Below, in pieces: positions 25,801 through 39,525 of a DNA stretch of 64,000 nucleotides. The first letter of the stretch is position 1. Each line of letters opens with the position of its first letter. The stretch is from Sitta carolinensis (taxonomy: Eukaryota > Chordata > Aves > Passeriformes > Sittidae), in assembly GCA_032173965.1 (NCBI GenBank), contig JAVUNC010000005.1, positions 45,680,501-45,744,500 on the forward strand, read 5' to 3'. The translations under genes and the position numbers were made by a program. The notes below the pieces were generated by a model that saw only the letters and a program-made list of their open reading frames with translations, was not told the DNA's origin and searched no databases.

Positions 25801-28189
25801 AGGAGAGAAGAATTCAAGTAATGAAATACAGAAAGTACTGACCAAATTCAAGAAGCCTTTTAAAGTACAGAGGACACTGATGGGAGGCTTTGTTATTTAA
25901 AGATCTGCATTTCCCTATGTCTTCTCTGTGGGAAGAATGAATAGGGAGGGGGAATGGATGGCAGCCAAGGCCTTGTAAAATGTTCTGAATAAGTGCTGCC
26001 ACTGTGATGTGTCCCAGAGAGCTGAGCAGTGCACTAGAGGCACCCATGACGATGCAGTTGTAGGAAGTAACGTGTCTCTGCTGCTGCAGCAGTTGTTGTG
26101 GGTGGTGAGGAAACTAAAAGGAGCCAGGGAAAATAAGGTGCTTGTACTGCAGAGCCCTAAGAGGAAAAAAACCCCAAACATATTGACTGTAGCACTTGAC
26201 AATGTACATAATCTGACTAGGTTGGAACAAGCCCTTGAACAATGCATCAGTTCATCTCATTCTGAGGAAAATAGAACAAATTAATTACACCTTGAAGGTG
26301 CCTGTTCCTGTCCATTGCAGACATCTAAACTTAGATGCCCTGAATCACACCTGTGGTGCCTGCTCCTTGGGAGTAAGCCTTCAGGGAACTTCCCAGGATC
26401 AGTGGGCTTAGAGACATGATAGTGCCAGTGTTTTGATACAAATATAGTGGCCTGCCAGTATTCAGCAGGGGAAACTGGGTCAGATACCTGTCACACACCA
26501 TATCTATGAACTACTCAAAATAAGCCTTTTTGTTTGCCCTCTGTCTGGGTGTTATCTATAGATTTATATTAATAGATCTGTGGATTGCAAGATCATCCCC
26601 AGTACTGGTGTAATGTAAAGTATAGAACTAATGGAATTGTGTGACAACTGAAAATTTCCATTCTAAAACCCCCAAGCAATGGATTCATATTTCTGCAGTT
26701 TTAACATTATTTGACATTTTTTGTTCTTTGATGTTTTGACTGGGAATTGATGATTGCTTGCCGTGCCAATTTGCATTTCCATCTTGGGCTGGTTTTTGTC
26801 TGTCCTATGAAAGGAAACACAATGCACGTCTCCTGCTAATGTATTATTCCAGCCATAAGGCACAACACAAAAAAATGTTTTTGGGAAAGAGGGGAATTTT
26901 AAAGGATGGTGGGAAAGCATAAGAGGACACTAGACTCAAAATGTGGAGGCATATCCACATTCAATCATGGCAGACATGTAAGAAAAGCCGCCTTCTCATT
27001 GTATAGCTCCCACTATAAAAACATGAGTGTAAAATCTCTTTGGAAATAAAACATAAGCCCTTAACATCTTGAAATGATTGTTCTGTATTTATGAAGAACG
27101 TCTTGATAGGATGCAGCAAAGAAGAAAGGCAAGGAATTAATTATACTAGTATAGATCAGACTCAGCTAAGAGCTTTAGCTGAGGAAAGGGAAACATTTTG
27201 AATAAGTGAAAATATTTCATTTAAACAAATTCGTTATTAAATACCTGAAATTAAAATGTTGTGGTAGTTGTTAAAAAGGCTATCTTTACAAAAAAGGAAA
27301 CACATATAATCCAGTGAAATACCAAAACATGCTCTTTTGTATGGACAGGTTTTTAAACTAAATCAAAGTGAAAATTTTCATGTGTTTCCTGATAAATTTT
27401 TAGAAACCCTGTCGAATTTTCTCCATTTTCATAAAATTTATTCATTTTGGTGTTGCAGCAAATTACTTTTCTCTCTTAAATGGCATGGCAGCTGATCACT
27501 GGAATGTTCATACAGGACTAACCATGCCTTGCTAGCAAAGCTTTCATACACTAAAATCTTCTTAATTCATTTCATAGATTACTTACAGGGCACAAAAGAT
27601 ACTTTCTATAAGACAATCACATAAAATAAAAACTCATTTCCTAAACTCATTACTACATCCTTGATGCAGAAACGATCTAACAGAAGCCTTTGCAATCAAG
27701 GTCTCTGGACTGGCATTTTATTTCTGTGACTGCAGAAAATAAAATTGGATCAACAGCCTGGGACGTAGTGCTAGGCCACAATTTGGTTCAGGTCTCATCA
27801 GGATGTACATGGACATAAAGGATTACTTGCACTTACATTCCTTATTTTGTGTCACGGTCAGTTCCTAAAACTAAAATGGGAAGATGAATATGTGTCAGGT
27901 TTTCCTGAGCACCTAGAATTTGTATTTTCTAAACAGTGCACATGCACCTCTCTAAACACCTGACATTGTAACTCTGCAATGAAGCCCTGGAGCACTGTCA
28001 ACAAACTGTTACCAATATCCAAAAGCACTGATCTCTTTCATTGTGTTACTCTTGAGTTCCTAGACTCTTGTAGATTGAGTTATTTTAAGTGTATGCTTCT
28101 AACAAAGGAAAGATATGTTTCTGGTGCCCTTAACAGCTAAATCTTGATCTTGAAGCCTATAAAAACTGAAGATCTCATAAAGCAATTTT

Positions 28190-28256
28190 AAGTGATATAA
28201 TAACATATTATTATGCTATTATATTAACATATATATAACACATAACATAACACAGT
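28190..28256. repeat. AT-rich simple sequence (TATTA/CATA words)
   Basis: About 65 bp of irregular ATA, TTA and ACATA repeats ending in (CATAA) words. Low complexity, no gene. Confidence 0.8.
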
Positions 28257-29628
28257 AAGTACAGCACACAGATACTGTTGAAACTCTGAAGGGTATCAGT
28301 TGTGTTTGAAGAAACTTATGCTTTTAATACCATTTTTCCTGAGTCCTCTGTGATTTTTATCAAATAGCTCTTTATTGATTTTAGCATGGTGAAAGCAAAA
28401 TATGTGTTTGTGGATGTGGACAAAGAGTTTAAGTAAAGAGCCATTTCTGCCTTCTTGACAGGGTTTATTACAGGAATATCCACACGAGAGCATAATATAG
28501 GGCTTCTCCTTTTTTTCTTAGGCAAAGCACTCTCAGCTACTCATATATTACTTACAGCCCCACATGCCAAGTCCTACAAATTCTTGTCTGGTGTTAGATA
28601 GGATCTGAACCTCCTTTGCTACAATTTCTTGCCTGATTGAGAAGGAAAAAGGAGTGCAGTTCTTCCCTCCCTTCCTGTTCATAGCTGCATGTTACTTATT
28701 TTTAAAATGTTATTGTGGTCTCTGTTTAGCATTTTCTTTGGTGTTTTGAATTTCATCTGTGTTTTGAACAATCTTTTTCCTCTAGGTCAAGTTTCCCAAA
28801 ACTCTTTACCATTCTTATTGTCCTGCTCTTACTTTCTTTAATAAATCCATCTATTTCTTACTCAGGCTGTACTTTACCCCCTGCTGAATAGCCAGCTATA
28901 CAAAATAAAGGACTAGGGAATTTGAGTCCTATCTGCTCCTAATTTGAATTGTTTTTTTTAATCTTCATGCATCTTACCCTAGTCTGGCTTCTGTCACTGG
29001 CTTATCTTTTTGAATCTAACAGTGATATTTTGTGTGTTCATCTTTTCTGCGTTTAACTCTCAGTCACTCTCTCCATCTTCTGTACTACAAGGATGTGTTT
29101 GTCAGACAGTAGAGTGCAACATGAGAAGTCATTTACCTAAGCACAGAGCATGGTCTCCCCCTCCCTCCCCCATTTTCCTTTGCTCTTCATTATACATTAA
29201 AAAAATTCATATGTTAGATAAGTGCATCACTCTGGGCACTTGGTGACATTTCCAACATTAGACTTTCTATTTTCTTGTCAGTGTTGCTGCCGCTGTACTT
29301 TCCACCAACGATGTACAGTGGTGATGATTGCTCAGTTGTTACCCAGAGCTCTTTCCTTATTAGTATTTTGATATTCTCCTGTTAACCTTTCATGTTATTC
29401 AAGGGGAGATGGTGTCTGTGATAGATGAGCTCTTCACTTAAAATCTATCAGAAAAAAAATATTTTAAAGATTTCAATTTTCTCCCATTTTGTGCTTAAAT
29501 ACCACCTGGACAAAGCAAGAATCCCCACAATCTTGTTCACTTGGTAGTTTGGGAAATTTAACATATGTATATTTTATACAAGGTTCCTCCAGTTCAAAAG
29601 TTAAGATAACTTCCTATTACTTTTACAG

Positions 29629-29650
29629 ACTTCAGTTTTCAAACTGAAGT
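29629..29650. repeat. Short hairpin: 10-bp arms, 2-nt centre
   Basis: ACTTCAGTTT (29629-29638), TC, AAACTGAAGT (29641-29650). Perfect arms; likely chance or a small palindrome. Confidence 0.8.
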
Positions 29651-31489
29651 TTTATAAAATAGAGATTTCTGATTTGTTATGCTCCAGAGGCTGCCACTAG
29701 CAGAGATCTGACACTGGAGCTGCCTCCCTCGTACATCACACACAGCCAGAGTGATGGGCAGGACTCCTTGCCTTCTGTGGTGGTGAGAGGAACCTGGTAA
29801 GAGAAATGTGACTTTGAGTGATTAGGAGATAAGCAAGCAAGATGCAAATGGGATTCTGGAGGAGGAAACAAATATACCACTGAGAGAAGTATTTGTCATT
29901 TGAGTTTCTGGATATGTGCGTGTAAGACATAGAAAGGGGGAGTTGCTTTGAAATATTGTGCTGCAGAAAGTAGTTAATTTTTGTTATTTTGTAATCTTTT
30001 TCTTGTTGAAGAGCAATATGGCAGTTGTGGACAGTAGAGCTATAACATTATTTTAGAAAAGAAATTCACCAGCTGTGCTACTGTGTTGATAACAATTCAG
30101 TTCAAAGCTTTCAGTCCCTAGTTCCAAGAACAAGGAGAGGTATGTGCCATACAATTTTAATACAATTTCTTCCCTAACCAATTCACCACTCTGCTCTGTC
30201 ATTTAAGAGAGGTGTATCACAGTGTATGTGTGTCTGTACAGCACAAGTAATTAAAGTTACTCTGCAAAGTTGCATCAAATGATGCAAAGCACATTTCTAC
30301 ATTACACTTCTTGGAAATATTATATTTTAAATATTTGTCAGGAGCAGCGGCCTGCTGTGTATGTGTGATTATAATATCCTAAGAGGTAATTTGTTGAGAT
30401 AGTGCTCTGCAATTTGCAAAATTTTTCAGATTGTCTAATGATGTAACACTAATGGAATTTCCCTCCAGTTTTAAAATATCTTTTGTAATATTCATTGAGC
30501 CAAAAAAGCCATGTTTTTAAGAAAATTCCTTTCAAAAAAATGATTATTATCTATAGAGCCACTGGTGTATGAGCCATATTGATTTGTGTCAAAAATTATC
30601 TACTGGAATTATAATTTTCCTGTCAGAAAATCTTTGTAATAGCAGAAAATGTCTATAACAGTGCATCTATGAAGACCTCGAAAAACTGGGATTATTAAGT
30701 GAAGTGAGATCTTAATTTGATTTCCATGTTACATTTCTACACTTCCCTGTAGAAGAGAATGAAATAGATTTCTGTAAGCATACCCATTCCAGAGGTACAA
30801 TAGATGAGAATTTCAATTCTATTCCAAAACTTTGCACTGAATAAAAGGATCCGAACAGAGATAAAAATTCTTTTGTAACTTCTGTTTCACTTTTGGACTG
30901 TGAATTCTCTGCTTCATCTGTGAGAGGCATAGCCCTTAAAAAGTGTGCAAAGTAATAAAAAAATCTAGAAATATTTATCTGTCAATAGATAAAAAGACTT
31001 TTATACTTTTCAAAGCTGAACAAGTTGCCTTTTGTTAGCTGTGGGCTTCTTAAAGACAATAATATTTTTTATCTCTATTGTCCTGTGAAGAGTCTTCATT
31101 ACAGCAGTTTCCATGGTACAAATGAATTTGGAAAGGGGAATTCTTTGCTAGTGTATGTGTTACTTGTGACCTTCATTTCACAGCATCCTAGAGATCTCAA
31201 AATCCAAAATTTTTCTGCAAACAGTTTCAGGATTAGTACCACTTTGCAACATATGCAATCAGATCAAAACTAATGTTATCTCACATGATAACAGTGATAG
31301 TGAAAGTGTCTTTTGAGAAAAAGAGGACTTACTTGTTTTCTGTAACTCCTCTCAGTAAATCTGCATGTAAGAGCTCTAAACTAGGAGAGAAAATCCTCTC
31401 TGTGCCCTATCACATTTATCTGAACCATTAAGATACTGAGCTCCATCTGGTGCTGCTCTGCTCTTCTGTGTCGTACAGGAGGTGTTTTC

Positions 31490-31680
31490 ATGCAGCACCT
31501 TATGCCAGCAGGCACACTGGGAGCAGCAATAATTGATCAATAGCAGAGCTCATGTTTGGGTGTCTGCCCTGACAATTCATTGTGCCATGGATGGGCATTG
31601 CTTTATCACAATGAATTAGGACAGCCTGAAGCAAATTCATAATTTGCCCTTGTCATACCTCAACCTTGTTTCATTTAAAG
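31490..31680. promoter_or_regulatory. Candidate conserved non-coding element with an 11-bp inverted repeat
   Basis: A locally complex, balanced-composition block in the large intron. It contains AATTCATTGTG (31574-31584) and its exact reverse complement CACAATGAATT (31607-31617), plus several ATTCAT/ATTGAT words resembling homeodomain, POU or SOX sites. It has no coding frame and matches no repeat I know. It looks like the deeply conserved enhancers common in introns of brain-expressed genes, but only an alignment can show that. Confidence 0.3.
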
Positions 31681-32869
31681 CATGTCTAGCAAATGAGGGG
31701 ATTTGTATACAGATGCACAAAGGATCCAGAGTTTGGCCTTCTTAGTTTAGAGACATTATGTATTTCGATTTCATCTTGTCTCCAGTCAGATTCTAATTAC
31801 TCTATCTTTGCTGAAGAAATTGTTTTTTTTTCTTCTGTTTCTGATGTGTGGGTTTTTAACACCAGACAATCTAGTTACATTCAGAGGTCAAATTACTTTG
31901 AGCAAACAGGTGAAAAATCATGTACACCATCAATTATTAGGAATTTCTACTCTCCACTAAACCATGAGATTTCCTTTTGTGATTAACATGAAACTGTGGT
32001 TTGCTGAAGACAACATATTAAGATGGATTTGTCTTTATCTCTTGGGGTTTTGTATTTAATTTTTTGAGAAAAATTCTCATACAGTTGGAGCATGGTTTGG
32101 GATTTAAAAGAAGGTCAATCTATCTAATTATTTTAACCTGAATTGTGAACTGAACAGTGGTAATCAAGCCTATTTCTCACCATCATATTTTGCTTTGGAA
32201 TGAACTTCCCTTTCATGTAGTAACGGTGTTGTACCTGAAGAGATGGCTACTCTGCCACATGCTATGGCATATTTAGAAGAGAAACAAGAAAGAAAACTTT
32301 CATTGTAAAATTTGTTTACATCCTTTAGTGTATCAGATCTCTTGTAAGACTGCAGAATGCAGTTGCTCAGAAATTCACTTTGTCCATCTTATTAAAGAAA
32401 TATAACGACTGTGTAACAGTTCGTATAAAGGGGAAGAAGAAAGGGAAAATGGCTTGCTCATGTCTGTCTTTAAATGAGGCAGGCAGAAAAGTTTTGCAGC
32501 AATGATTTGAACAATGTGAAATCAATTATTAGAAGATGGCTCCTCAAACTCTTTCCAATTCTAATAATCCTTGCAGTAAGGTAAGTTCTTCCTCCTTAGG
32601 AAGAATTTTGAGTTGCACCATCAAATACAGAGGTATACAGAGGGCTGCAGGATAGTTCACTGCATCCTGGAAAATGTGGGTGCTGGAAAGACTTTGATGT
32701 CAAGATTGATAGTCATATATGAATTTCTTGCCTTCCTTTATCGTATGAGCTGAGAAGACTCTGAAGGAGGAGTTGAACAACCAAAGAGCTCCATGCTGCT
32801 GGAGCATGGGCAGGTTCTCAGAACCTGGGCTGGTGCCAGCACTTCTGCATCCATGTGGAAGTTCAGCTG

Positions 32870-33015
32870 TAACCTTCCTGTCCAGTGACACTCTGGGGCC
32901 CGGAGAGGTTGCAAGGTCTCCAGTCACAGAGATATTCAAGACCTCAAACCACTCTAGTTGAGCCTGCTTAGAGCTGGAGATTTGACTAGATGGCCTGTAT
33001 TATTCTATGATGCAA
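32870..33015 (+). mobile_element. CR1 LINE 3'-end remnant
   Basis: GGAGAGGTTGCAAGGTCTCC, then GAGATATTCAAGACC, GAGCCTGCTTAGAGCTGGAG, GACTAGATGGCCT and a terminal TATTCTATGATG. This order of words matches the 3' untranslated end of avian CR1 elements (truncated at the 5' end, ending in an ATTCTRTG-type repeat, no poly(A)). It is diverged, so old. The copy may begin somewhat earlier, around 32640-32770, but I could not support that part. Confidence 0.75.
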
Positions 33016-35820
33016 TAAGCAGCTTATTCAGTTTTCTCTAGGTTATTTATATGAAAAAGCTATCATAAGCCTGCCTGCATTTTTTGTGTGTTTGATTAAT
33101 TATCATGTTTGAGAAATTAACTGTTGGCCAAAAAATAAATTGCCTTTTTCTTTACCAGAGTGATGTTTTTCCAATAAGCCTCTAAAAGCAAACATGAATA
33201 TTTAATGGACAATTCATTAAATGTAAGTATTTTCTACTTCAAAAAATTATTAATGAGAAATAAGTCTATATTGGAAAAATATCTGCTTTATATTTTATAC
33301 TCAGGATAAATCACAAGGGAAGCTGCCTTATAAAATGTAGTTCAATTGTGTCATGTATTTTTAATGGCCCATGACGTCAAAAGAAAATTTATGTACTTAA
33401 GAGGCCTTTCTTTGGCCCATAGAACAGTCAAAAAGATTTGATGTCAGCTATCACTGTATAAAGTATTAACCTTTTTAATCTAAAATTTGAGCCTGTAATT
33501 GATGTTTCATGTAAAGAGACAATGTCAAATACTGTTTTCATAAGTAAAAATGCATTATTCTGCCTAGAGATTTTAGCTATCCGCATTTTTAAATCTGCAA
33601 ATAATGATTTCACAAGTTTATAATAATTTTCCACTCCAGAGGAATTAAAATATATTTGTCAGATAAAATCCATATGATTAGCTATTTTGTCACAGAGATC
33701 TTAACCAGAGAGGTCTGCCTGTATTCATTCAGTATTTGCTGATGGAATTATCAGGAGAGGTTTTATCATTACCTTACAGTCATAGTGATACCAACCTTTT
33801 CCATTAAGATGGTCATGCTGCAGGTATTTCTAATTCTTTTCTCTCAGATGTTCAGTCCAAGTCAGAGGATATTGTTTCCATGGTTGATTTACTACATCTA
33901 AGTTACCTTACTGTAAGATCCATTCTGCAGATTTAGACGACATTTGTTGGAATTAAAGACTTCCTTCTGATGTCGTTTCTTATCTTAAGAGAATTTGTAT
34001 TTCTCTGCTGCAGATTGTGAGCTCATCATTGCACAGTAAATCTCAGCAGTAAGATAGTATTTGCATTTTACTTCTACTCAAGTAACCTACTCTATTCTTG
34101 AAGCTGTCCTCCCACTCGCATATTTTTGTCTACATAGAAGGACATTGCAAGCATTTCCCCTTGTTCTGTTCCAGAATTGAGATCCTGTCAAATGCTGCCA
34201 GAAATTAAGCACTGTAACAATGACACCTGCTCTGAGCTGGATTAGATGACACATTTCCTGAATGCTGGCAGGAAGCAGCCACCTGCCTACATTACTAACT
34301 CCACTGGAGCAGAGCCTCTGGGAGAACTTTGCAAAGTAAAAACAAAGCTTTACTTCATCATCATCACATTTTGTCATAAGATTTCACATAAAATTTGTTC
34401 CAAATTGTAATCATGTGCCTCTGTCTCCTTACATCAAGTTATTCTACATTTTACATGTCAGTGTCCTCAAGTCAAAATTGCTTTTATCAACAGCTTCCTA
34501 TTTTTTACATAGGGCTATATTTTTTTCTTATTTTCATCCTTACTACTTTTGCCCTACAGTTTCTTGCAAGTCAAAGGCATCTTAATATCCTAATTAAAAT
34601 GCAAATTATATATTCTCCTTCTTCACTAAGCCCGTGCTTTGATTAGAAGCTCATGTGTGAAAGATATTGGCACATTATTCATTAGGTTCTTCAGAAGCAT
34701 GAATGTGGAGGCTAATGTTTGTGAGTGTGCAATATCTTCCCTGAAACCAGACATATATTGACATTACCTAAATAATTGCCCAGTGGTAATGTATGCACTG
34801 GAAAAGTATTAGCAGAATATACCTTCTGTTTCTCCAGCTCTATAGAATTACCCATGTGAATTTACATATACTTTGGTTTTGCAGAGGAAGAACATCTTAA
34901 TCAAATAAAAATTGCTTGGGTTTGTTTTTCCACTTAATTCACTCCACATGGCAAATCAATCTGTGCTGTTAAGTAATTCTCAAAAACAGTGGAACATGTA
35001 GTAGTTACTATTTACTACTCTGCACTCAGACATCATACAGAGCTAGATTACACAGAGAATTGTTACTGGAGAAGGATGTTGATTTTGTCTCCTTTTCTGC
35101 TTTTCCCTGCATTATGGTCTTACTAGAAATTAGCTAGATTTGCCAATATGTAAAGAACTTCTGTTCTGGCTTTTTAACTTGCCTTGTAGGATCTTCCTAA
35201 AGTAGGTGATATTAATTCTGGTTGTTGAATCTGTTTCTGTCTTACTTATCTCATTTCACTTTTATGAGGAAGCTTTCAAAGGTGAAGAGAGACTCAGCCT
35301 TGAGAAATTTTCTCTTAAATGATGATAGTGAAAGCACTTTAATGGTAAATCCTGACTTTTTTTCCCCTCTATTGTTTTACATACATGAATGACACCCTGC
35401 CTAGTAGCCTTAAGGCAAATAAACAATGGCACCAGTCAATTGGAGACACTTTAATTTTATCCTTCTTCAAGGTTATATGGTGTGAATAGGTTTTCTATTG
35501 CTAAAGTAATAACTTAACTTTTAGACTCAAGAAGGTAAGTACCTAGAGCTGCTTTTGTCATAAAATGACTTGACAATATTATTGATAATGAACTAAAATT
35601 AGCAAGGAAGAAGAGAATGTTCAAGAGGATATTTGACAAAAGACACTAATCTTTAGCCTTGATCCTGGAAGGCAGCCTGCAAATACAGCAAAATATGGGC
35701 TTTTCAAGAGACATTCCATGTCAGCATAACTCTGCTTCTATTCAGACTAGCAGTGATAAGTTCAGAATGAGCAGAGTCAGGTCAATAGCGAATACATATA
35801 AATTTAAATCCTTAAATTCT

Positions 35821-35844
35821 AATGTCTTTAAATTTAAAGACATT
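35821..35844. repeat. Perfect 24-bp palindrome
   Basis: The 24 bases AATGTCTTTAAA/TTTAAAGACATT are their own reverse complement, centred between 35832 and 35833. With one mismatched pair it extends to 35816-35849. It can form a cruciform in DNA, or an RNA hairpin with at most a tight loop. Confidence 0.9.
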
Positions 35845-36466
35845 CGAATGCTTGCAGGAATACTTGGGAGTTTAGTAGCCAGGACTTAACCAGCAGCTAA
35901 CACTGCTGTGTGCCTGCTTCAGAAGGAGAAGGACAACCTGACCTTTACAAGCTTTCCTTGACCTAGTGGATAGCTCATCATACTAGGTGTTTCTGGTTTT
36001 GGAGTTACATAAATGGCCCATGCTTTAGTCTCTTTCACTCCTTACATAGTGATACTGGAGAAGAAAATGTGGCTTTGTTTTTACATGTGTTTGCAGTTGA
36101 TTGGATTTATTTGGGAAATAGCAATGTCTACATGAACTTAATGGTAAAATGGAAAGGCAGCCTTGCCAGAAAGGCAAGTCTATAACATGTAACTATAGTA
36201 CTGCCTGTATTCTAGGACTGGCAGCAATGATATGGTACTAATGATGTTTGTCAGTGAAGCCAAAATGTATATTGACTATCAGTAACCCAGACTCTGGTGA
36301 TCTGAAACTCTACCATGCAAACCTATTTTGAAGATCAGGTCAATTAAACTAGATATACCTTGCTACCACTTCTCAATGAGAGTAACAATTAAATACAGTT
36401 CTTGTAGTAAATAAGGGTTTTTTTAAAGGACAAGTCTAGAAAGTAGTAGTTTTAAGCCAACATTTC

Positions 36467-36495
36467 TCTGTGGAAGAGAGAAGTTCTTCCACAGA
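36467..36495. repeat. Short hairpin: 11-bp arms, 7-nt loop
   Basis: TCTGTGGAAGA (36467-36477) pairs perfectly with TCTTCCACAGA (36485-36495). It lies just upstream of the CR1 remnant that begins near 36527. Confidence 0.85.
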
Positions 36496-36526
36496 AAATA
36501 CTCTTTTCTCCAGCAGTTTCAGTCAG

Positions 36527-36699
36527 TGGGTTGCCCAAAGGCTATGAAATCTCTGCCTGTAGAGATATTTACTACTCAATGGGACAAGCTCCTGTCTGAC
36601 CAGGCTGATCTAAGTTAGCCCTGCTTTTGCCAGAGGCTTAGCCCAGTTAAACTCTAGAGGTCCCTTCCACCCCAGTTGAGTCTACAGTTGTCTGATTCT
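36527..36699 (+). mobile_element. CR1 LINE 3'-end remnant
   Basis: GGTTGCCCAAAGGCTATGAAATCTC, GTAGAGATATT, GGACAAGCTCCTG, GGCTGATCTAAGTTAGCCCTGC and AGAGGTCCCTTCCACCCCAG follow the avian CR1 3'-end consensus in order, as I remember it. The terminal ATTCTGTG repeat survives only as a vestige near 36690-36699. Diverged and truncated, same strand as ANO4. Confidence 0.82.
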
Positions 36700-37550
36700 G
36701 GTTAGTCTCTTGTCACCCTGACTTTACGCTCATCAGAAGACCACCGAGAATGTTTGTTAGTGACCAGAAGAAAATCGGGTTTTTTTATGGATGTTCCATC
36801 TCAATAAATCAGTTCAAAACAACCAGTTTATTTGAACTTTGGTGGCCTGAAAATTATTGCATCGTGGTAACTATAGCCACTGGTGCTACAGGTCAATTCC
36901 AAACATTTATTCCATTTCTGTATTTGATAAGTGTTTTATCTCATTGGTCTGCACCCTCAATTTCTCTGTTTTTCTTTCTTCATCATCTGGGCATCATTTT
37001 ATAGCAGATTGCTCATGTCAGTAGTTGTCTTATTTAAGTTTCCAAGGAGAGTAATGTTACATTGATTTTTGTTTGCATGTTCCCATAATGTGAAATTGAG
37101 TTTACTTCTCCCAATCGTTTAACGAGCCAACCTTTGAAAGTCAATTACAACAGAAGAATGTTTTTCTATTCTCAGCTGAAACATTTATATGATGATGTAT
37201 ACTGAGTATAAATACTAATCTAACCAAGAGAGTTTAGGAGATTCCATTCACTGAAGTATTCTTGTAATGAAGAGGGTTTTCATGCTATCATTTTCCCAGA
37301 TATTTTGGTTAGCTGTTTATTCCCTAGATTAGGTGAGCATGATGTCTCATTCAATTCATTCTCCATCAGGATTTGTTATTCTCTTGCCAGTCTTGTTTTT
37401 TTCCAGCCTTACTTTTCACAGCCTTGCTTAGCACTTTCCTTTATGAACACTTAACATGAGCAAACACAAGAGAAATGGGTCTTTCTATTAATAATTTAGC
37501 ATTAATATTTCTTTTTTTTCTGAATATAACTGAACCTGCCAAGTGTATTT

Positions 37551-37582
37551 TGATTAGATTTTCTGTTGATTAGATCTTCTGT
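37551..37582. repeat. 16-bp tandem duplication, one mismatch
   Basis: TGATTAGATTTTCTGT (37551-37566) followed by TGATTAGATCTTCTGT (37567-37582). One T/C difference. Confidence 0.9.
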
Positions 37583-38471
37583 TGGCAAAGCTGATTGTCA
37601 TTTGGAAAACATTTTGATGTGCCAACGTTGCAAGATACAGAGTAAAAAAATATTCTTTAAGCATTGTATCGTGATAACTTTTTGGAAGTTTTTCATGTTT
37701 CTGTATGAAAACATGTAACACATAAGATACCAAATTTAGATAGTGTTCACTTATGAAACAGCATCTTCACAAATCATGTTAGACTTCCATATCTAGTATG
37801 GCTTAAACTACAATATGCTGGAAAATACCTTGAACTTCCAGTTTAACAGCCATCACTAAGTTTAAAAGCTGTTTTTAACAAATTTCCTCAATTTCTCAGT
37901 TTTTATTGGTGTGTCAGTACTGTGGTTTCTTTCTGTATGTTGGGATTCTTAGATGGTTCTTTTGAGTTGGATTTTGTTCTGGTTTGTTTTTTAATCCGAG
38001 CTGTTTATAACAAAATTGCCACTCCACTGCTGACTTAACCTCATCTTTGAGGTGAGAGAGCAGTTTGCAGGAGATTTTCAGAGTGGCAGAATTTAGTTTT
38101 GGTTTTGTGGTATCTCCTTGCTAAATTCTCATGGGAAGATAAAAGCTAATTATGAAATGTACCTATAAAGAAAAACATAATTAAAGCCTGATTTAGAATC
38201 CATAAAAGTCAGGGAAAGAGTGCAAGTGAATTCATTGTCTCTGAAGAAAGTCTCTTGGGGGCATTTTGTTGCTGTTGTATCATTTTGTATTGAAATATTT
38301 CTCAGAAATTTATCAGCAAAGAAGAAGGATTTTTTTTCCTGCAGTTTTTAGCACCAGAAAGTGACTCATTCCTTTATAAGTTAAATTCATATTTGCACCT
38401 CAGTAGTATTTCTCTGTGTCCATTATAGTCCAATTCTATATTTGTTTATAAAATTTTATCTCTCACTGTAG

Positions 38472-38556
38472 AGTGTTGGGATTTTGGGTTGGGTGTTTCG
38501 GGGGTTTTTTTACTTTTATTTTTGTTTTGGTTGGTTGTTTTTTTGAGGGTTTTTTA
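38472..38556. repeat. T/G-rich low-complexity tract
   Basis: About 85 bp of T runs broken by GG, GGG or GGGGG, similar in character to 2861-2916 and 14632-14696. Confidence 0.85.
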
Positions 38557-39525
38557 TGTGCTAAAGAAAATTATTTAAGTGTATCTTAAATGTTAGAGTT
38601 TTCATTGCTATCATGTCATGATCTAGTAATAGTTTTTTAGCTACTCTAAGGACATGGACATGCAAATTCAATAATTTCAGCATCTATCAGGATAGTGGAG
38701 GGAGAGTGTAGAAAGTATAAATGTCAGCCTCCCACCTATATAGTCACAGCAGTTTCCAGATAAACAATAGTACATTTAAGAACTCCTAGTAAGTATGTTA
38801 ACCAAGAATTTATGTGAGAAACACTGAATATAGGACAACATCTAAAAAACTATGAAATCATCCCCAAAGCTAACTAACAATTTTCTTGCCTGGTTTTCTG
38901 TCGTCATTTTTGATTTTTCTCGTACTAAGTACACCTTTACCTATTTCTCGGAATGCCATCCACTTGATTGTCTAAAATTGTATTGTATGTAACTTCGTGA
39001 AAATGTAATCAATACTCATTAGGATTTGAACATTTAATCTTCCCATATTATCATGTGGCTCTTCTCTGTGTTCTCACAGCAGCTTCAGCCAAACCTGCTG
39101 TAGCTTTCTTGTAGAGCACTGTCTCCTCCTGAGTGCAAACAGGGCTAAATTCCTCCCCTTCTACTTGCTGCCCATCCTCCAGTCTTTGCCAGACAGCTTT
39201 CTGTTAGGTAACAGCCATGCTGACGTGCATGCCCTGCATAAAGTTCTCTTCATGCTATGTACAGTCAGCTAACCACAGATGCACCTGTCTGCCCTCCATG
39301 TCCTCTTTTTCTTATAAAGGAGGCTCACATGCAGGCCAGAAGGGAGTCACAGCATGGCTTTCAGAACAATAGAAGAAAAATGAGTGACAAAATACTGATA
39401 CAACATTTCAAGAAGAATAAGGAATTGGGAAGGGTGACACATCACCTTGACCACTGACTATGATTCCTTTCTTTTTTTTACTTGAAAAAATAAGCTCTGG
39501 TGGCTGTTCTGTTTCTCTTTTGCAG

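Larger units (their letters stand above)
15553..39525 (+). other. ANO4: ANO4 intron c-d, 23973 bp, the largest in the window
   Basis: Starts gtaagaa and ends gtttctcttttgcag. It holds the ERVL-like LTR (about 21869-22987), two CR1 3'-end remnants, AT-rich simple sequence (18340-18474 and 28190-28256), a T/G-rich tract (38472-38556), a perfect 24-bp palindrome (35821-35844) and a possible conserved element (31490-31680). Remaining stretches show only short chance open frames on both strands. I recognise no nested gene, tRNA or snRNA. Confidence 0.85.

Noticed and set aside
26009..26284. 91-codon + strand frame opposite a 110-codon - strand frame
   Set aside because: No recognisable domain; the two frames shadow each other in a locally GC-richer stretch.
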